64,000 nucleotides of DNA from Thetidibacter halocola (GCF_018224955.1 NZ_JAGTUU010000002.1:535100-599099); one strand, 5' to 3'. Counted from the stretch's first letter, positions 29,320 to 42,216 are shown. A program made the numbers and translations. Notes: generated by a model not told the origin, from the letters alone.

Positions 29320-29348
29320 TTGACCTCTCGTGAGAAGCTGACTACACC
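29320..29348 (+). promoter_or_regulatory. Promoter of the rplB-rplP unit
   Basis: TTGACC (29320-29325), a spacer of 17 and TACACC (29343-29348), 170 bases before rplB. It gives the second half of the split S10 operon its own promoter. The rest of the 321-base gap holds the hairpin listed next and no gene. Confidence 0.75.
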
Positions 29349-29363
29349 GCAGCATCCGTAACG

Positions 29364-29383
29364 GCCCCGGATTCGTCCGGGGC
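29364..29383 (+). terminator. Attenuator-like hairpin in the rplB leader
   Basis: Perfect 8-base stem GCCCCGGA / TCCGGGGC with a TTCG tetraloop, followed by TTTGCGTTTG. It lies between the promoter and rplB, so it should act on initiated transcripts, as attenuator or as a partial terminator. Confidence 0.65.
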
Positions 29384-29518
29384 TTTGCGTTTGTTCCATG
29401 CGGGTCCACCCGCGTCAGGAGCACTCTAACCGGGCACCTTCGGGGGCCTTCACCAAAGGTCGCAAGACCCAAACACGGCGGGGGGCAACCCCTGCGAAGC
29501 TAACGGAAGACAGAAAGC

Positions 29519-30361
29519 ATGGCACTCAAGTCGTACAAGCCGACGACGCCGGGCCAGCGCGGGCTGGTGCTGATCGACCGTTCGGAGCTGTATAAAGGAC
29601 GTCCCGTCAAGGCCCTCACCGAGGGTCTGACGAAATCGGGCGGTCGGAACAACACCGGACGGATCACGATGCGTCGCATGGGCGGGGGCGCAAAGCGTCT
29701 TTACCGCATCGTGGATTTCAAGCGGAACAAGTTCGATGTCGACGGCATCGTGGTCCGCATTGAATATGACCCGAACCGCACCGCCTTCATCGCGCTGATC
29801 CAGTACAACGACGGCGAACAGGCCTATATCCTGGCGCCGCAGCGCCTGGGCATCGGCGACAAGGTCGTGGCCTCGGCCAAGGCCGACATCAAGCCGGGCA
29901 ACGCAATGCCGTTCAGCGGCATGCCGATCGGCACGATCGTCCACAACATCGAACTGAAGCCGGGCAAGGGCGGACAGATCGCGCGTGCCGCAGGCACCTA
30001 CGCGCAGTTCGTCGGCCGCGACGGCGGCTATGCGCAGATCCGCCTCTCCTCGGGCGAACTGCGGATGGTGCGGCAGGAATGCATGGCGACCATCGGCGCC
30101 GTGTCGAACCCCGACAACAGCAACCAGAATTTCGGCAAGGCCGGCCGGATGCGCCACTATGGCAAGCGTCCCTCCGTCCGCGGTGTCGTCATGAACCCGA
30201 TCGACCACCCCCATGGCGGTGGCGAAGGCCGGACCTCCGGCGGCCGTCACCCTGTGACGCCGTGGGGCAAACCGACCAAGGGCAAGAAGACCCGCAATCC
30301 CAACAAAGCGTCCGCAAAGCTGATCATCCGCTCGCGTCACGCCAAGAAGAAGGGGCGGTAA
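29519..30361 (+). CDS. rplB: 50S ribosomal protein L2
   Basis: 280 aa, usual length. L2 supports peptidyl transferase and subunit joining. Markers are [42 protein letters not shown] and the functionally important [21 protein letters not shown] with its conserved His. GGAAGACAGAAAGC precedes the ATG. It opens the second ribosomal unit and is followed at 3 bases by rpsS. Confidence 0.98.
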   Translation: MALKSYKPTTPGQRGLVLIDRSELYKGRPVKALTEGLTKSGGRNNTGRITMRRMGGGAKRLYRIVDFKRNKFDVDGIVVRIEYDPNRTAFIALIQYNDGEQAYILAPQRLGIGDKVVASAKADIKPGNAMPFSGMPIGTIVHNIELKPGKGGQIARAAGTYAQFVGRDGGYAQIRLSSGELRMVRQECMATIGAVSNPDNSNQNFGKAGRMRHYGKRPSVRGVVMNPIDHPHGGGEGRTSGGRHPVTPWGKPTKGKKTRNPNKASAKLIIRSRHAKKKGR

Positions 30362-30364
30362 CGC

Positions 30365-30643
30365 ATGTCTCGTTCCGTTTGGAAAGGGCCTTTTGTCGAC
30401 AGCTACGTGCTGAAGAAGGCCGAAAAGTCCCGCGAGTCGGGCAAGAACGAAGTGATCAAGATCTGGTCGCGCCGCTCGACGATCCTGCCGCAATTCGTCG
30501 GCCTGACCTTCGGCGTCTACAACGGCCACAAGCATGTCCCGGTCAACGTGTCCGAGGACATGATCGGTCAGAAGTTCGGCGAATACGCGCCGACCCGTAC
30601 CTATTACGGGCACGCCGCCGACAAGAAAGCGAAGAGGAAGTAA
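30365..30643 (+). CDS. rpsS: 30S ribosomal protein S19
   Basis: 92 aa, usual length. S19 joins S13 in the head of the 30[22 protein letters not shown], the [19 protein letters not shown] core and the [19 protein letters not shown] tail are diagnostic. It lies 3 bases after rplB and 3 before rplV. Confidence 0.98.
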   Translation: MSRSVWKGPFVDSYVLKKAEKSRESGKNEVIKIWSRRSTILPQFVGLTFGVYNGHKHVPVNVSEDMIGQKFGEYAPTRTYYGHAADKKAKRK

Positions 30644-30646
30644 GCC

Positions 30647-31027
30647 ATGGGCAAGGATAAGAATCCCCGCCGCGTGGCGGACAACGAAGCGATGGCAAAG
30701 CTGCGCATGCTGCGCACCTCGCCGCAGAAGCTGAACCTCGTCGCCGCGCTGATCCGTGGCAAGAAGGTGGAAAAGGCGCTCAACGACCTCACCTTCTCGA
30801 AGAAGCGGATCGCCATCGACGTGAAGAAGTGCCTGCAGTCGGCCATCGCCAACGCCGAGAACAACCACGGGCTCGACGTGGACGAGTTGATCGTCGCAGA
30901 GGCCTATGTGGGCAAGAACCTGGTGATGAAGCGTGGACGTCCCCGTGCCCGTGGCCGGTTCGGCAAGATCGTCAAGCCGTTCTCGGAAATCACCATCAAG
31001 GTGCGCCAGATCGAGGAGCAAGCCTAA
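30647..31027 (+). CDS. rplV: 50S ribosomal protein L22
   Basis: 126 aa. L22 lines the exit tunnel with a beta hairpin, visible here near [23 protein letters not shown]. The globular part reads [21 protein letters not shown] and [19 protein letters not shown]. The stop TAA shares its last base with the rpsC start (TAATG). Confidence 0.97.
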   Translation: MGKDKNPRRVADNEAMAKLRMLRTSPQKLNLVAALIRGKKVEKALNDLTFSKKRIAIDVKKCLQSAIANAENNHGLDVDELIVAEAYVGKNLVMKRGRPRARGRFGKIVKPFSEITIKVRQIEEQA

Positions 31028-31749
31028 TGGGTAACAAGACCAATCCGATCGGCATGCGCCTGCAGGTGAACCGCACCTGGGACAGCCGCTGGTACGCCGA
31101 TACCAAGGACTATGGCAACCTGCTGCTCGAGGATCTCAAGATCCGAGAGTTCATCCAGAACGAGGCCAAGCAGGCCGGCGTTGCCCGTGTGATCATCGAG
31201 CGTCCGCACAAGAAGTGCCGCGTCACGATCCACACGGCGCGTCCGGGTGTCATCATCGGCAAGAAGGGCGCCGACATCGAGGTTCTGCGCAAGAAGCTGG
31301 CGGCGATGACCGACAGTGAACTGCACCTGAACATCGTCGAAGTGCGCAAGCCGGAACTCGACGCGCAGCTGGTCGGTGAAAGCATCGCCCAGCAGCTCGA
31401 GCGCCGCGTGTCCTTCCGCCGCGCGATGAAGCGGGCCGTGCAGAACGCCATGCGCATGGGCGCCCTGGGTATCCGGGTGAACGTGGCCGGCCGTCTGGGC
31501 GGTGCCGAGATCGCACGGACCGAATGGTATCGCGAGGGCCGCGTTCCGCTGCACACGCTGCGGGCCGACATCGACTATGCCAATGTCGAGGCGACCACGC
31601 CCTACGGCATCATCGGCATCAAGGTCTGGATCTTCAAAGGCGAGATCATGGAACATGATCCGTCCGCGCGGGATCGCAAGGCACAGGAAATCCAGGACGG
31701 TCCGGCACCTCGCGGTGCTGGTGGTGGCCGCCGGGATGATCGGAGGTAA
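31027..31749 (+). CDS. rpsC: 30S ribosomal protein S3
   Basis: 240 aa. The KH domain ([37 protein letters not shown]) and the C-terminal mRNA-entry domain ([40 protein letters not shown]) are complete. The ATG at 31027 overlaps the rplV stop by one base and gives the family N-terminus [20 protein letters not shown]. The tail is Gly/Arg-rich. Confidence 0.97.
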   Translation: MGNKTNPIGMRLQVNRTWDSRWYADTKDYGNLLLEDLKIREFIQNEAKQAGVARVIIERPHKKCRVTIHTARPGVIIGKKGADIEVLRKKLAAMTDSELHLNIVEVRKPELDAQLVGESIAQQLERRVSFRRAMKRAVQNAMRMGALGIRVNVAGRLGGAEIARTEWYREGRVPLHTLRADIDYANVEATTPYGIIGIKVWIFKGEIMEHDPSARDRKAQEIQDGPAPRGAGGGRRDDRR

Positions 31750-31751
31750 TC

Positions 31752-32165
31752 ATGCTTCAGCCTAAGCGCACCAAATTCCGCAAGATGTTCAAGGGCCGGA
31801 TCAAGGGCGAGGCCAAAGGCGGCTCTGATCTCAACTTTGGCACCTTCGGCCTGAAGGCGACCGAACCGGAGCGCGTCACCGCGCGCCAGATCGAGGCCGC
31901 ACGCCGTGCCATGACGCGCCACATGAAGCGTCAGGGCCGCGTCTGGATCCGCATCTTCCCGGATACGCCCGTGACCGCGAAGCCCATCGAAGTTCGTATG
32001 GGTAAGGGCAAGGGCTCGGTCGACCGCTGGACCTGCAAGGTCAAGCCCGGCCGCGTCATGTTCGAGATCGACGGCGTCGGCGAGGACATCGCTCGCGAGG
32101 CCCTGCGCCTCGCCGCGATGAAGCTGCCGATCAAGACCCGCGTGGTCGTCCGCGAGGACTGGTAA
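31752..32165 (+). CDS. rplP: 50S ribosomal protein L16
   Basis: 137 aa, usual length. L16 contacts A-site tRNA and organises the 5S region. Markers are [41 protein letters not shown] and [20 protein letters not shown]. It lies 2 bases after rpsC. The Arg-containing GRVMFE-type segment near residue 96 is present. The canonical next gene rpmC is absent here; a terminator follows instead. Confidence 0.98.
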   Translation: MLQPKRTKFRKMFKGRIKGEAKGGSDLNFGTFGLKATEPERVTARQIEAARRAMTRHMKRQGRVWIRIFPDTPVTAKPIEVRMGKGKGSVDRWTCKVKPGRVMFEIDGVGEDIAREALRLAAMKLPIKTRVVVREDW

Positions 32166-32252
32166 GCCGGCGCACTCCGCGCAGCGGAGTGAGGCCAGCG
32201 GGGTCTAGGCAAGTTCGAAAGACCTGCCCCGGCCTCGCACCAAGAGAAAGAT

Positions 32253-32284
32253 AAAACCCCGCTGCCAGGTGCAGCGGGGTTTTT
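32253..32284 (+). terminator. Terminator ending the ribosomal block
   Basis: 13-base stem AAAACCCCGCTGC / GCAGCGGGGTTTT with loop CAGGT and further T residues. Symmetric A and T flanks allow use from both strands, so it may also serve the convergent gene at 32324-33106. Confidence 0.93.
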
Positions 32285-32323
32285 CTTTGCTGCCCCGGAT
32301 GACGCGACGGGCGCGGCGGCCGC

Positions 32324-33106
32324 CTATCCGTTCAGGATCGCCCGCACCTCCTGTGCATAGACCTCCCACGGCATGGTCGCCTTGTTCCCCGCGAACCCGT
32401 CGTAATAGCTGCGCCCCGAGGACGTCGGCAGGCCTGCCCAGATCTTGGCCAGGTTCAGCATAAAGGCCTCCTCGCTGATGACACCCTGCTGCACGCGCGA
32501 CAGGCCCGCATCCTCCAGCAGCAGGTCGGCGAGCCGGTCCTGCACGTCGGGCGAGAACCGCGCGCCGGGGTCCAGCCCCAGCCGGTCGACCAGCCGCCGC
32601 AGGGTCGAGGGGATGAACTGGTAACGCCCGATTGCATGTGGCTGGCCGGGCGTGGCGCGGATCCAGGCATGGATCTCCTGGATCGTCATGCGGGTCGGCG
32701 GCAGGGGCGGGCGGATCACCGCACCGTGCTGCACCGCGTCATAGCCCGCGCGCCCGGCCTCGGCCCGGGCGATCAAGTCGCGCAGGCGCATGGCCGCGCT
32801 GCCGCCGGTGCCCGCGCGCAGCAACGGACGGTCCAACCGTTCCGGCAACGGAGAGAACAGGCCGCCGTCGCGTGTTCCCGCGAACAAGCTGGCGGTGGTG
32901 ACCTGCGCATCCGGCGGGGCCGGGGCGAACAGGCTGGCAGAGCCGCGCCCGGTTCCGCCCTGCGTGGCAAACAGCGGCTGGCGATCGGCAAACAACCCGA
33001 CCTGCCCCGGCACACGGGCCGGTTCCGCCCATAGGGTGCCCGGCAGCCAGACCAGCAGGACAGCCATGAAAACCCGAATCGAAACCAGTGATGCGTTCTG
33101 CGTCAT
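32324..33106 (-). CDS. Exported lysozyme-like (muramidase-fold) protein
   Basis: 260 aa. A signal peptide (TQNASLVSIRVFMAVLLVWL, then PGTLWAEP) leads to a low-complexity linker with two ASLFA repeats (about residues 45-75). The C-terminal domain (about 110-260) reads LRDLIARAEAGRAGYDAV, IHAWIRATPGQPHAIGRYQF, IPSTLRRLVDRLGL, the pattern of glycoside-hydrolase 104/24-type lysozyme domains with the catalytic Glu in RAEAG. It likely trims peptidoglycan in the periplasm. The ATG at 33106 is chosen because it starts directly at the signal peptide. Convergent with the ribosomal block. Confidence 0.7.
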   Translation of the reverse strand: MTQNASLVSIRVFMAVLLVWLPGTLWAEPARVPGQVGLFADRQPLFATQGGTGRGSASLFAPAPPDAQVTTASLFAGTRDGGLFSPLPERLDRPLLRAGTGGSAAMRLRDLIARAEAGRAGYDAVQHGAVIRPPLPPTRMTIQEIHAWIRATPGQPHAIGRYQFIPSTLRRLVDRLGLDPGARFSPDVQDRLADLLLEDAGLSRVQQGVISEEAFMLNLAKIWAGLPTSSGRSYYDGFAGNKATMPWEVYAQEVRAILNG

Positions 33107-33209
33107 GCGGGCACCGTGCCGCAAAGCGCCTAAGAAACCCTTGCCCCGCGCGTACCCATGCGGCGCAAAATCCTGTTTCCAGCGACCGTTTTGCGCAGTA
33201 AGAGGCGGC

Positions 33210-33827
33210 ATGGCTGACATCCGATCCCTCTTTGCGACCCGACTCTATCGCGCCCGCCTGAACGATTTCGGCGACGTGGACCCGGCCGAACTGGCCGCCT
33301 CCTGCTATTCCATCGCCGAGGATGACGAGGCGGGACAGGACTGGTGCGAGACCGAGGGCTATCCCGGCTACACCTCCTACGCCTCGCTCACGGACCTGCC
33401 TTGGCGCTTTCCGATCTTCGAGGCGGTCAAGAAGGCGTTGGACAAGCACGTGCAGGCCTTCGCGAAGGACCTGGAATTCGACCTCGCCGGGCGTTCATTG
33501 GTGCTGGAGGACCTCTGGATCAACATCCTGCCAGAGGGCGGCACCCACGGCAGCCACATCCACCCGCACTCGGTGATCTCCGGCACCACCTACGTGGCGA
33601 TGCCCGAAGGCACCTCGGCGCTGAAGCTCGAGGACCCGCGTCTGGCCATGATGATGGCCGCACCGACGCGGAAAAAGGACTGCCGCGAGGAATTGCGCAG
33701 CTTCGTCTACGTGAAACCGGACGTGGGCGACGTGCTGCTCTGGGAAAGCTGGCTGCGGCACGAGGTGCCGATGAACATGTCCGAGGACGACCGCATCAGC
33801 GTCAGCTTCAACTACAAGTGGGAGTGA
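33210..33827 (+). CDS. TIGR02466-family putative 2OG-Fe(II) oxygenase
   Basis: 205 aa. The double-stranded beta-helix pattern is visible: NILPEGGTHGSHIHPHSVISGTTYV carries an H-x-H pair (first metal His), and GDVLLWESWLRHEVPMN carries the distal His and a 2OG-binding-type basic residue region (RISVSFNYKW). The family is annotated as a putative 2-oxoglutarate/Fe(II) oxygenase; its substrate is unknown. It is divergent from the lysozyme-like gene, 103 bases away, so the two probably share a promoter region. Confidence 0.8.
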   Translation: MADIRSLFATRLYRARLNDFGDVDPAELAASCYSIAEDDEAGQDWCETEGYPGYTSYASLTDLPWRFPIFEAVKKALDKHVQAFAKDLEFDLAGRSLVLEDLWINILPEGGTHGSHIHPHSVISGTTYVAMPEGTSALKLEDPRLAMMMAAPTRKKDCREELRSFVYVKPDVGDVLLWESWLRHEVPMNMSEDDRISVSFNYKWE

Positions 33828-33930
33828 GCCCTGGTCCGCGTCTTGCGCGGCAAACGCTCCGGTAGAGAAATCGACGACCGCCCGGACAGAGCTGCGGCTC
33901 CGTTCACCGTATGACGGGACAGAAATCCCT

Positions 33931-33979
33931 CTTCATCTTGCCCCTAAACTCCGGGGGGTCTGGGGGGCTGGCCCCCCAG
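33931..33979. repeat. Dispersed intergenic element, copy A
   Basis: CTTCATCTTGCCC-CTAAACTCCGGGGGG followed by hairpin CTGGGGGG (33960-33967) / CCCCCCAG (33972-33979). The same block, inverted, is at 39775-39835. Both lie between convergent gene ends, which suggests a bidirectional terminator or REP-like element. Confidence 0.75.
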
Positions 33980-34001
33980 CTTCCGCCGGGCAAGGACCGT
34001 G

Positions 34002-37349
<3,348 letters not shown>

Positions 37350-37459
37350 GGTGTCCCCCCTGTCTGACTCGGCGTGGCGCAAATTGCCCGCGTTATAGAC
37401 GTGGGGGCCGCCCGCGCAAGCCCGAAACCCCGATGCCTCTCAGAGCCCGATTTGATGTA

Positions 37460-37502
37460 TGTCAAGTAAACTAGACAGCAGTGGTGTCACACTCTCGATA
37501 CA
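37460..37502 (+). promoter_or_regulatory. Two tandem PpsR/CrtJ-type operators upstream of bchE
   Basis: Two copies of TGT-N12-ACA, the PpsR/CrtJ consensus: TGTCAAGTAAACTAGACA (37460-37477) and TGTCACACTCTCGATACA (37485-37502), separated by 7 bases and ending 16 bases before the bchE start codon. Paired palindromes are typical of PpsR-repressed photosynthesis genes in Rhodobacter. The regulator gene itself is not in the window. Confidence 0.8.
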
Positions 37503-37518
37503 TCGCGGAGGGAGTGCC

Positions 37519-39183
37519 ATGCGAATCCTGTTCATCCATCCCAACTACCATTCCGGCGGGGCAGAGATCGCGGGCAACTGGCCTCCCGCCTGGGTCGCCT
37601 ACCTGACGGGCCACCTGCGCCAGGCCGGGTTCGACGACATCCACTTCATCGACGCGATGACCAACGACATCGACGATGACAGGCTGGGGGACATGATCGC
37701 CGAGATCGCCCCGGATGCCGTCGGCCTGACCGCCATCACCCCGTCCATCTACCGCGCCGAAGACGCGCTGAAGATCGCGCAGCAGCGCGCGCCGAACGCC
37801 GTGCGGATCCTCGGCGGGGTGCATGCCACGTTCATGTACAAGCAGGTCCTCTCCGAGGCGCCCTGGGTCGACGTGATCGTGCGCGGCGAAGGCGAGGAAA
37901 TCGTCGTCAACCTGATGCACGCCATCGCCTCCGGCAACTGGCCCGAGCACCGCAACCGCATCCACGGCCTCGCCTTCCGCGAGGGCGACGAGATCAAGGC
38001 CACGCCCGCCGCTTCGACCGTCAAGGACCTCGACGCGATCAAGCCCGACTGGTCGATCATCGACTGGGAGAAATACATCTACATCCCGCTGGGCACGCGC
38101 GTCGCCATTCCGAACATGGCGCGCGGATGCCCTTTCACCTGTTCCTTCTGTTCCCAGTGGAAGTTCTGGCGCGACTACCGCGTGCGCGATCCCATCGCCG
38201 TGGTGGACGAGATCGAGGACCTGGTGACCAACCACGGTGTCGGCTTCTTCATCCTTGCGGACGAGGAACCCACCATCAACCGCAAGAAGTTCATCCAGTT
38301 CTGCGAAGAGCTGATCGCCCGCGGCCTGCCGGACAAGGTGCAATGGGGTATCAACACCCGCGTCACCGACATCTACCGTGACCGCGAGTTGCTGAAATTC
38401 TACCGCAAGGCCGGTCTGGTCCACGTGTCCCTGGGCACCGAGGCGGCGGCGCAGCTGAAGCTCGACCTGTTCAACAAGGAAACCAAGGTCGAGGAGAACA
38501 AGGAGGCGATCCGCCTGCTGCGCGAGGCCGACATCTTTACCGAGGCGCAGTTCATCGTCGGTCTCGACAACGAGACTCCCGAGACGCTCGAGGAAACCTT
38601 CAAGATGGCGTGGGACTGGCAGCCGGACCTGGCCAACTGGTCGATGTACACGCCCTGGCCCTTCACCCCGCTGTTCCAGGAGTTGAAGGACCAGGTCGAG
38701 ATCTTCGACTTCTCGAAATACAATTTCGTGACCCCGATCATGAAGCCCGCCGCCATGACGCGGGGCGAGTTGCTGGACGGGGTGATGAAGAACTACCGCC
38801 GCTTCTACATGCGCAAGGCGCTGTTCCACTACCCGTGGCGCGGCACCGGCTATCGGCGGCGCTACCTGCTGGGCTGCCTCAAGGCCTTCCTCAAGGCCGG
38901 GGTCCAGCGCACCTTCTACGATCTCGGCAAGGCTGGTTACTGGGGGCCGCAGACCAAGGGCAAGGTGCATTTCGACTTCGACGAAACCCGCCAGCTGGCC
39001 GAAGCGCAGCTGGAGGATTGGGAGGCCGCGGCAGACCGCGCCGCGCGCGCCAAGGAGCGGCGCGAGGCGGTCCGCGACCAGATGAAGGAGCGCGCCGTCG
39101 ACCGGGCGCAGGCCTTCAAGATGCCGAACGGGGCTGACGTGAAGGCCTGCGGGGGCGGCGACCAGCAGATGGAGGACGTCTGA
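37519..39183 (+). CDS. bchE: Oxygen-independent Mg-protoporphyrin IX monomethyl ester cyclase
   Basis: 554 aa B12-binding radical-SAM enzyme that forms the isocyclic ring of bacteriochlorophyll without oxygen. Residues about 1-150 form the cobalamin-binding domain ([29 protein letters not shown]). The radical SAM cluster motif is C204-x3-C208-x2-C211 ([13 protein letters not shown]). The C-terminal region is rich in aromatics and ends in a charged helix. The ATG at 37519 after GGAGGGAGTGCC is chosen over a TTG-type upstream extension. It overlaps bchJ by one base, so both are one unit under the PpsR-type sites. Confidence 0.92.
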   Translation: MRILFIHPNYHSGGAEIAGNWPPAWVAYLTGHLRQAGFDDIHFIDAMTNDIDDDRLGDMIAEIAPDAVGLTAITPSIYRAEDALKIAQQRAPNAVRILGGVHATFMYKQVLSEAPWVDVIVRGEGEEIVVNLMHAIASGNWPEHRNRIHGLAFREGDEIKATPAASTVKDLDAIKPDWSIIDWEKYIYIPLGTRVAIPNMARGCPFTCSFCSQWKFWRDYRVRDPIAVVDEIEDLVTNHGVGFFILADEEPTINRKKFIQFCEELIARGLPDKVQWGINTRVTDIYRDRELLKFYRKAGLVHVSLGTEAAAQLKLDLFNKETKVEENKEAIRLLREADIFTEAQFIVGLDNETPETLEETFKMAWDWQPDLANWSMYTPWPFTPLFQELKDQVEIFDFSKYNFVTPIMKPAAMTRGELLDGVMKNYRRFYMRKALFHYPWRGTGYRRRYLLGCLKAFLKAGVQRTFYDLGKAGYWGPQTKGKVHFDFDETRQLAEAQLEDWEAAADRAARAKERREAVRDQMKERAVDRAQAFKMPNGADVKACGGGDQQMEDV

Positions 39184-39773
39184 TGCCCCGCGACCTCGGC
39201 CCCGAGCCCGAGGGGCTGATCGGACCCAACGCGGTGCTGCAGGTGATCCCGGTGCTGGACCGGGCGGTGGGGCCTGCAGCCCGCACGCGGGTCCTGGCCC
39301 GCTGGGGCGGCGAGCTGCCCGACGGGTCCGAGATGATCCCCGAGGGCGAGGCCGCCAGCCTGCATCACGTGCTGCGCGCCGAATTCGGCCCCCGTGCGCC
39401 CGGCCTTGCCGCGCAGGCGGGGCGGGGCACGGCCGAGTACATCCTCGCGCACCGCATCCCGCGCCCCGCCCAGGCGATCCTGCGCGCGCTGCCCGCGTCG
39501 CTGGCCGCCCGCGCCCTGTCGAAGGCCATCGCGAAGAACGCCTGGACCTTTGCCGGGTCGGGGCGGTTCGAGGTGCTGTCGCCGTGGTCCTTCGCGATCC
39601 ACGACAACCCGGTGATCCGGGGCGAAGCCTCGGACGAGACGCTGTGTCACTGGCACGCGGCGGTGTTCGAGACGCTTTATCGCCGGCTGGTTCACCCGGC
39701 CGCGCGCTGCCGCGAGGTGGCCTGTGCCGCCGCGGGCGCCCCTGCCTGCCGGTTCGAGATCGTCACGGGCTGA
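39183..39773 (+). CDS. bchJ: Bacteriochlorophyll biosynthesis protein BchJ
   Basis: 196 aa V4R-domain protein (4-vinyl-reductase family), historically named 4-vinyl reductase and now usually regarded as an accessory or porphyrin-binding factor. Markers are LIGPNAVLQVIPVLDRAVG, the WTFAGSGRFEV strand and the C-terminal HPAARCREVACAAAGAPACR with its cysteine cluster, a V4R feature. It starts on the last base of the bchE stop codon, the same order as in Rhodobacter photosynthesis clusters. Confidence 0.88.
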   Translation: MPRDLGPEPEGLIGPNAVLQVIPVLDRAVGPAARTRVLARWGGELPDGSEMIPEGEAASLHHVLRAEFGPRAPGLAAQAGRGTAEYILAHRIPRPAQAILRALPASLAARALSKAIAKNAWTFAGSGRFEVLSPWSFAIHDNPVIRGEASDETLCHWHAAVFETLYRRLVHPAARCREVACAAAGAPACRFEIVTG

Positions 39774-39774
39774 A

Positions 39775-39835
39775 GGGGGCTCTGCCCCCGTCTCCCTTCG
39801 GTCGACTCCCCCGGAGTTTTCCGGGCAAGATGAAG
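39775..39835. repeat. Dispersed intergenic element, copy B (inverted)
   Basis: On the minus strand from 39835 it reads CTTCATCTTGCCC-GGAAAACTCCGGGGG, matching copy A at 33931, and ends in a hairpin GGGGGC (39775-39780) / GCCCCC (39784-39789). It sits between the convergent ends of bchJ and cfa. Confidence 0.75.
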
Positions 39836-39849
39836 CAGGGGACCGGTTT

Positions 39850-41082
39850 CTACTCTGCCGCGTGGCGCATGTCGGCGGGCCTCGACGCCTCGTAGAGATA
39901 GCGCCGGGTGGCGGGGACCGCGTGCTGCGTCCGGCTCAGCTGGACCTGGAACACCGCCTGTCCCTGCTCCTCGAAGGCCATCTCGCAGGCCACGAGGTAG
40001 AAGCGCCACATGCGGATGAAGCGGTCGTCATACATCTCGCGGACCTTGGGCAGCGCCGCCTCGAAGCGTTGCCGCCAGTGGTTCAGCGTCGGGCCGTAGT
40101 GGCCGCGCAGCACCTCGATATCGGCGGTCCAGAGGCCGGAGCGTTCGAGCGCGGGCGCGAGGTCGGAGAGCGAGGGGACATAGCCGCCGGGGAAGATGTA
40201 TTTCGCGATCCACGGGCTGGTGGGCAGGGGCGGGGCGATGCGGCCGATCGTGTGGATCAGGGCGATGCCGTCGGGGTCCAGCAGGTCGTGGACCCTTGCG
40301 AAATACTCGTCGTAATGCGGCAGGCCCACGTGTTCGAGCATGCCGACGCTGACGATCCGGTCGAACCGGTCGGACAGCTTGCGGTAGTCGAGCAGGCGGA
40401 AGGTGCAGCGATCCGACAGGCCCGCTGCCTCGGCCCGCGCCTGCGCCGTGGCAAGCTGGTTCCTGGACAGTGTTACGCCCGTCACCCGCGCGCCGTAATC
40501 CCGCGCCAGGGTCAGCGCCATGCCGCCCCAGCCGCAGCCGATGTCCAGAACCCGCATTCCCGGCTCGATCCGCAGCTTGTGCGCGATATGCGCCTTCTTC
40601 GCCGCCTGGGCATCTTCCAGGGTCATGTCGGGCCGTTCGAAATAGGCGCAGGAATACTGCATGTCGGCGTCGAGGAAGAGGCGATAGAAGTCGTCCGACA
40701 GGTCGTAGTGATGCGCCACGTTGCGCCGCGCGCGCAGGGCGTCGTTCCTCTGCTCGATCCGTCGGAACATCCGGCGCACCGCCTGCATCGCGTTCATCCA
40801 GACCGGCGCACCGCCTTTGCGCTGGTTGCGAACCAGCAGCGTCAGCAGGTAGTAGAGGCGGTCATCCTCGACCGTCAGGCTGTCGTCCATGTAGCACTCG
40901 CCGAGGGCCAGAACGGGGCGCAGGCAGAGCGCGCGCGCCGCGCCTTCGGTCAGCGTGACCGCGACCTCTGGCGCGCCCTCGCCGCTGCCGAAACGCTCGA
41001 CCCGGCCATCGGGCCAGCGCAGCGTCAGCCGGCCCTGCACGATCATCCGCCGCAGCACGCGGCGCAGTACGGTTTCCCACAT
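39850..41082 (-). CDS. cfa: Cyclopropane-fatty-acyl-phospholipid synthase family protein
   Basis: 410 aa SAM-dependent methyltransferase that adds a methylene bridge to unsaturated phospholipid acyl chains at the membrane. The N-terminal lipid-binding domain (ECYMDDSLTVEDDRLYYLL) precedes the characteristic HYDLSDDFYRLFLDADMQYS motif, the SAM site VLDIGCGWGGMAL and the active-site region SVGMLEHVG. The ATG at 41082 (MWETVLRRVLRRM) is preferred; long upstream in-frame sequence has no family match. A promoter lies about 50 bases upstream. Confidence 0.93.
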   Translation of the reverse strand: MWETVLRRVLRRMIVQGRLTLRWPDGRVERFGSGEGAPEVAVTLTEGAARALCLRPVLALGECYMDDSLTVEDDRLYYLLTLLVRNQRKGGAPVWMNAMQAVRRMFRRIEQRNDALRARRNVAHHYDLSDDFYRLFLDADMQYSCAYFERPDMTLEDAQAAKKAHIAHKLRIEPGMRVLDIGCGWGGMALTLARDYGARVTGVTLSRNQLATAQARAEAAGLSDRCTFRLLDYRKLSDRFDRIVSVGMLEHVGLPHYDEYFARVHDLLDPDGIALIHTIGRIAPPLPTSPWIAKYIFPGGYVPSLSDLAPALERSGLWTADIEVLRGHYGPTLNHWRQRFEAALPKVREMYDDRFIRMWRFYLVACEMAFEEQGQAVFQVQLSRTQHAVPATRRYLYEASRPADMRHAAE

Positions 41083-41131
41083 CGTCACACCCCGTTCCGG
41101 TCGACCACGTCGCATTCCGTTCTGGACTCGC

Positions 41132-41160
41132 AGTGTATCAAGAAAGGCGATTCCCGCCAA
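41132..41160 (-). promoter_or_regulatory. Promoter of cfa
   Basis: On the minus strand TTGGCG (41160-41155), a 17-base spacer and TACACT (41137-41132). Read by eye; I do not see a clear stress-sigma-factor motif instead. Confidence 0.5.
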
Positions 41161-41247
41161 TTCCGGGGCGCGCCCGTGACGGTTTGCGCCCTTGTGCCGC
41201 CCGGTGTTTGACGGCTCATTGGGCGGACCCAGTCCGGAGATGCCCCG

Positions 41248-42150
41248 ATGCGCGCCATGCTTGCCCTGATCCTGTCCGCCGTGCCTGCCGCCGCGCAGGA
41301 GCTGATCGTTCACCCGGTCGAGCCCGGCATCTGGGCCATCGAGGGCCCGGCCGAGCAGCGCAGCGCCGCGAACCTTGGCAACAACGCCACCTTCGGCCTG
41401 ATCGAGACCGCGGACGGCGCGGTGCTGGTCGATCCGGGCGGCAGCTGGAAGGGCGCGCAGGCGCTGCATGACGTGGTCAGGACGCTCACTGACCAACCGG
41501 TGACATACGTGATCGACACCGGCGGGCAGGATCACCGCTGGATCGGCAATGCCTACTGGCAGGCGCAGGGCGCGCAGACCGTCGCGGCAAAGGCCGCCAT
41601 CGAGGATCAGGCGGCGCGCGCCTCGGTGCAGATGATGGTGCTGGGGCAGCTTCTGGGCGACGCGCTGGAGGGAACCGAGCCGGTGCATGCGCGGATCGCC
41701 TTTGGCGAGGGGTTCGACCTGACACTGGGCGGAGTCGAGATTCAGGTCCGCCAGCCCGGCCACGCCCATACGCCTGGCGACAGCTACGTCTGGCTGCCGC
41801 AAAGCCGCACGGTCTTTACCGGTGACATCGTCTATGTCGGGCGGGTGCCGGGCGTGATGGAGTTCTCCGACAGCGCCGGCTGGCTGGAGGCCTTTGCCGC
41901 CGTCGAGGCGCTGGACCCCATGCACCTGGTGCCCGGCCACGGCCCCGCGACCACGCTGGCACAGGCGCAGGCCGACACGCGCGACTATCTCGTGAACCTG
42001 CGCACGCAGATCCGCGCCCATATCGAAGAGGGCGGTGACATCATCGGCGCGGTCGAGGTGGATCAGTCGGCGTTCGAATATCTCGACCAGTTCGACTCCC
42101 TCGCCCGTCGCAACGCGCAGACCGTTTTCCAGCAGATGGAATGGGAGTGA
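41248..42150 (+). CDS. Exported MBL-fold protein with altered metal site
   Basis: 300 aa with a signal peptide (MRAMLALILSAVPAAAQ). The metallo-beta-lactamase fold is visible (LIETADGAVLVDPGGSW, FTGDIVYVGRVPGVM, LVPGHGP), but the usual T-H-x-H-x-D-H motif reads TGGQDHRW: the first two histidines are replaced by Gly and Gln and one residue is missing, while the later His in GHAHTPGD and in PGHGP remain. A mononuclear or altered site is likely. It resembles the periplasmic SoxH/quinoprotein-relay branch of the superfamily; the substrate is unknown. Divergent from cfa. Confidence 0.75.
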   Translation: MRAMLALILSAVPAAAQELIVHPVEPGIWAIEGPAEQRSAANLGNNATFGLIETADGAVLVDPGGSWKGAQALHDVVRTLTDQPVTYVIDTGGQDHRWIGNAYWQAQGAQTVAAKAAIEDQAARASVQMMVLGQLLGDALEGTEPVHARIAFGEGFDLTLGGVEIQVRQPGHAHTPGDSYVWLPQSRTVFTGDIVYVGRVPGVMEFSDSAGWLEAFAAVEALDPMHLVPGHGPATTLAQAQADTRDYLVNLRTQIRAHIEEGGDIIGAVEVDQSAFEYLDQFDSLARRNAQTVFQQMEWE

Positions 42151-42187
42151 GTTTCGGCACATTTCCCGCCGAATACCCCACGCTCCC

Positions 42188-42216
42188 TTGACTTCCACGC
42201 GCCAGAGGGGTGTATC
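42188..42216 (+). promoter_or_regulatory. Candidate promoter of aspS
   Basis: TTGACT (42188-42193), spacer 17 and TGTATC (42211-42216), 42 bases before the start codon. The -35 is strong and the -10 weak. Confidence 0.5.
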
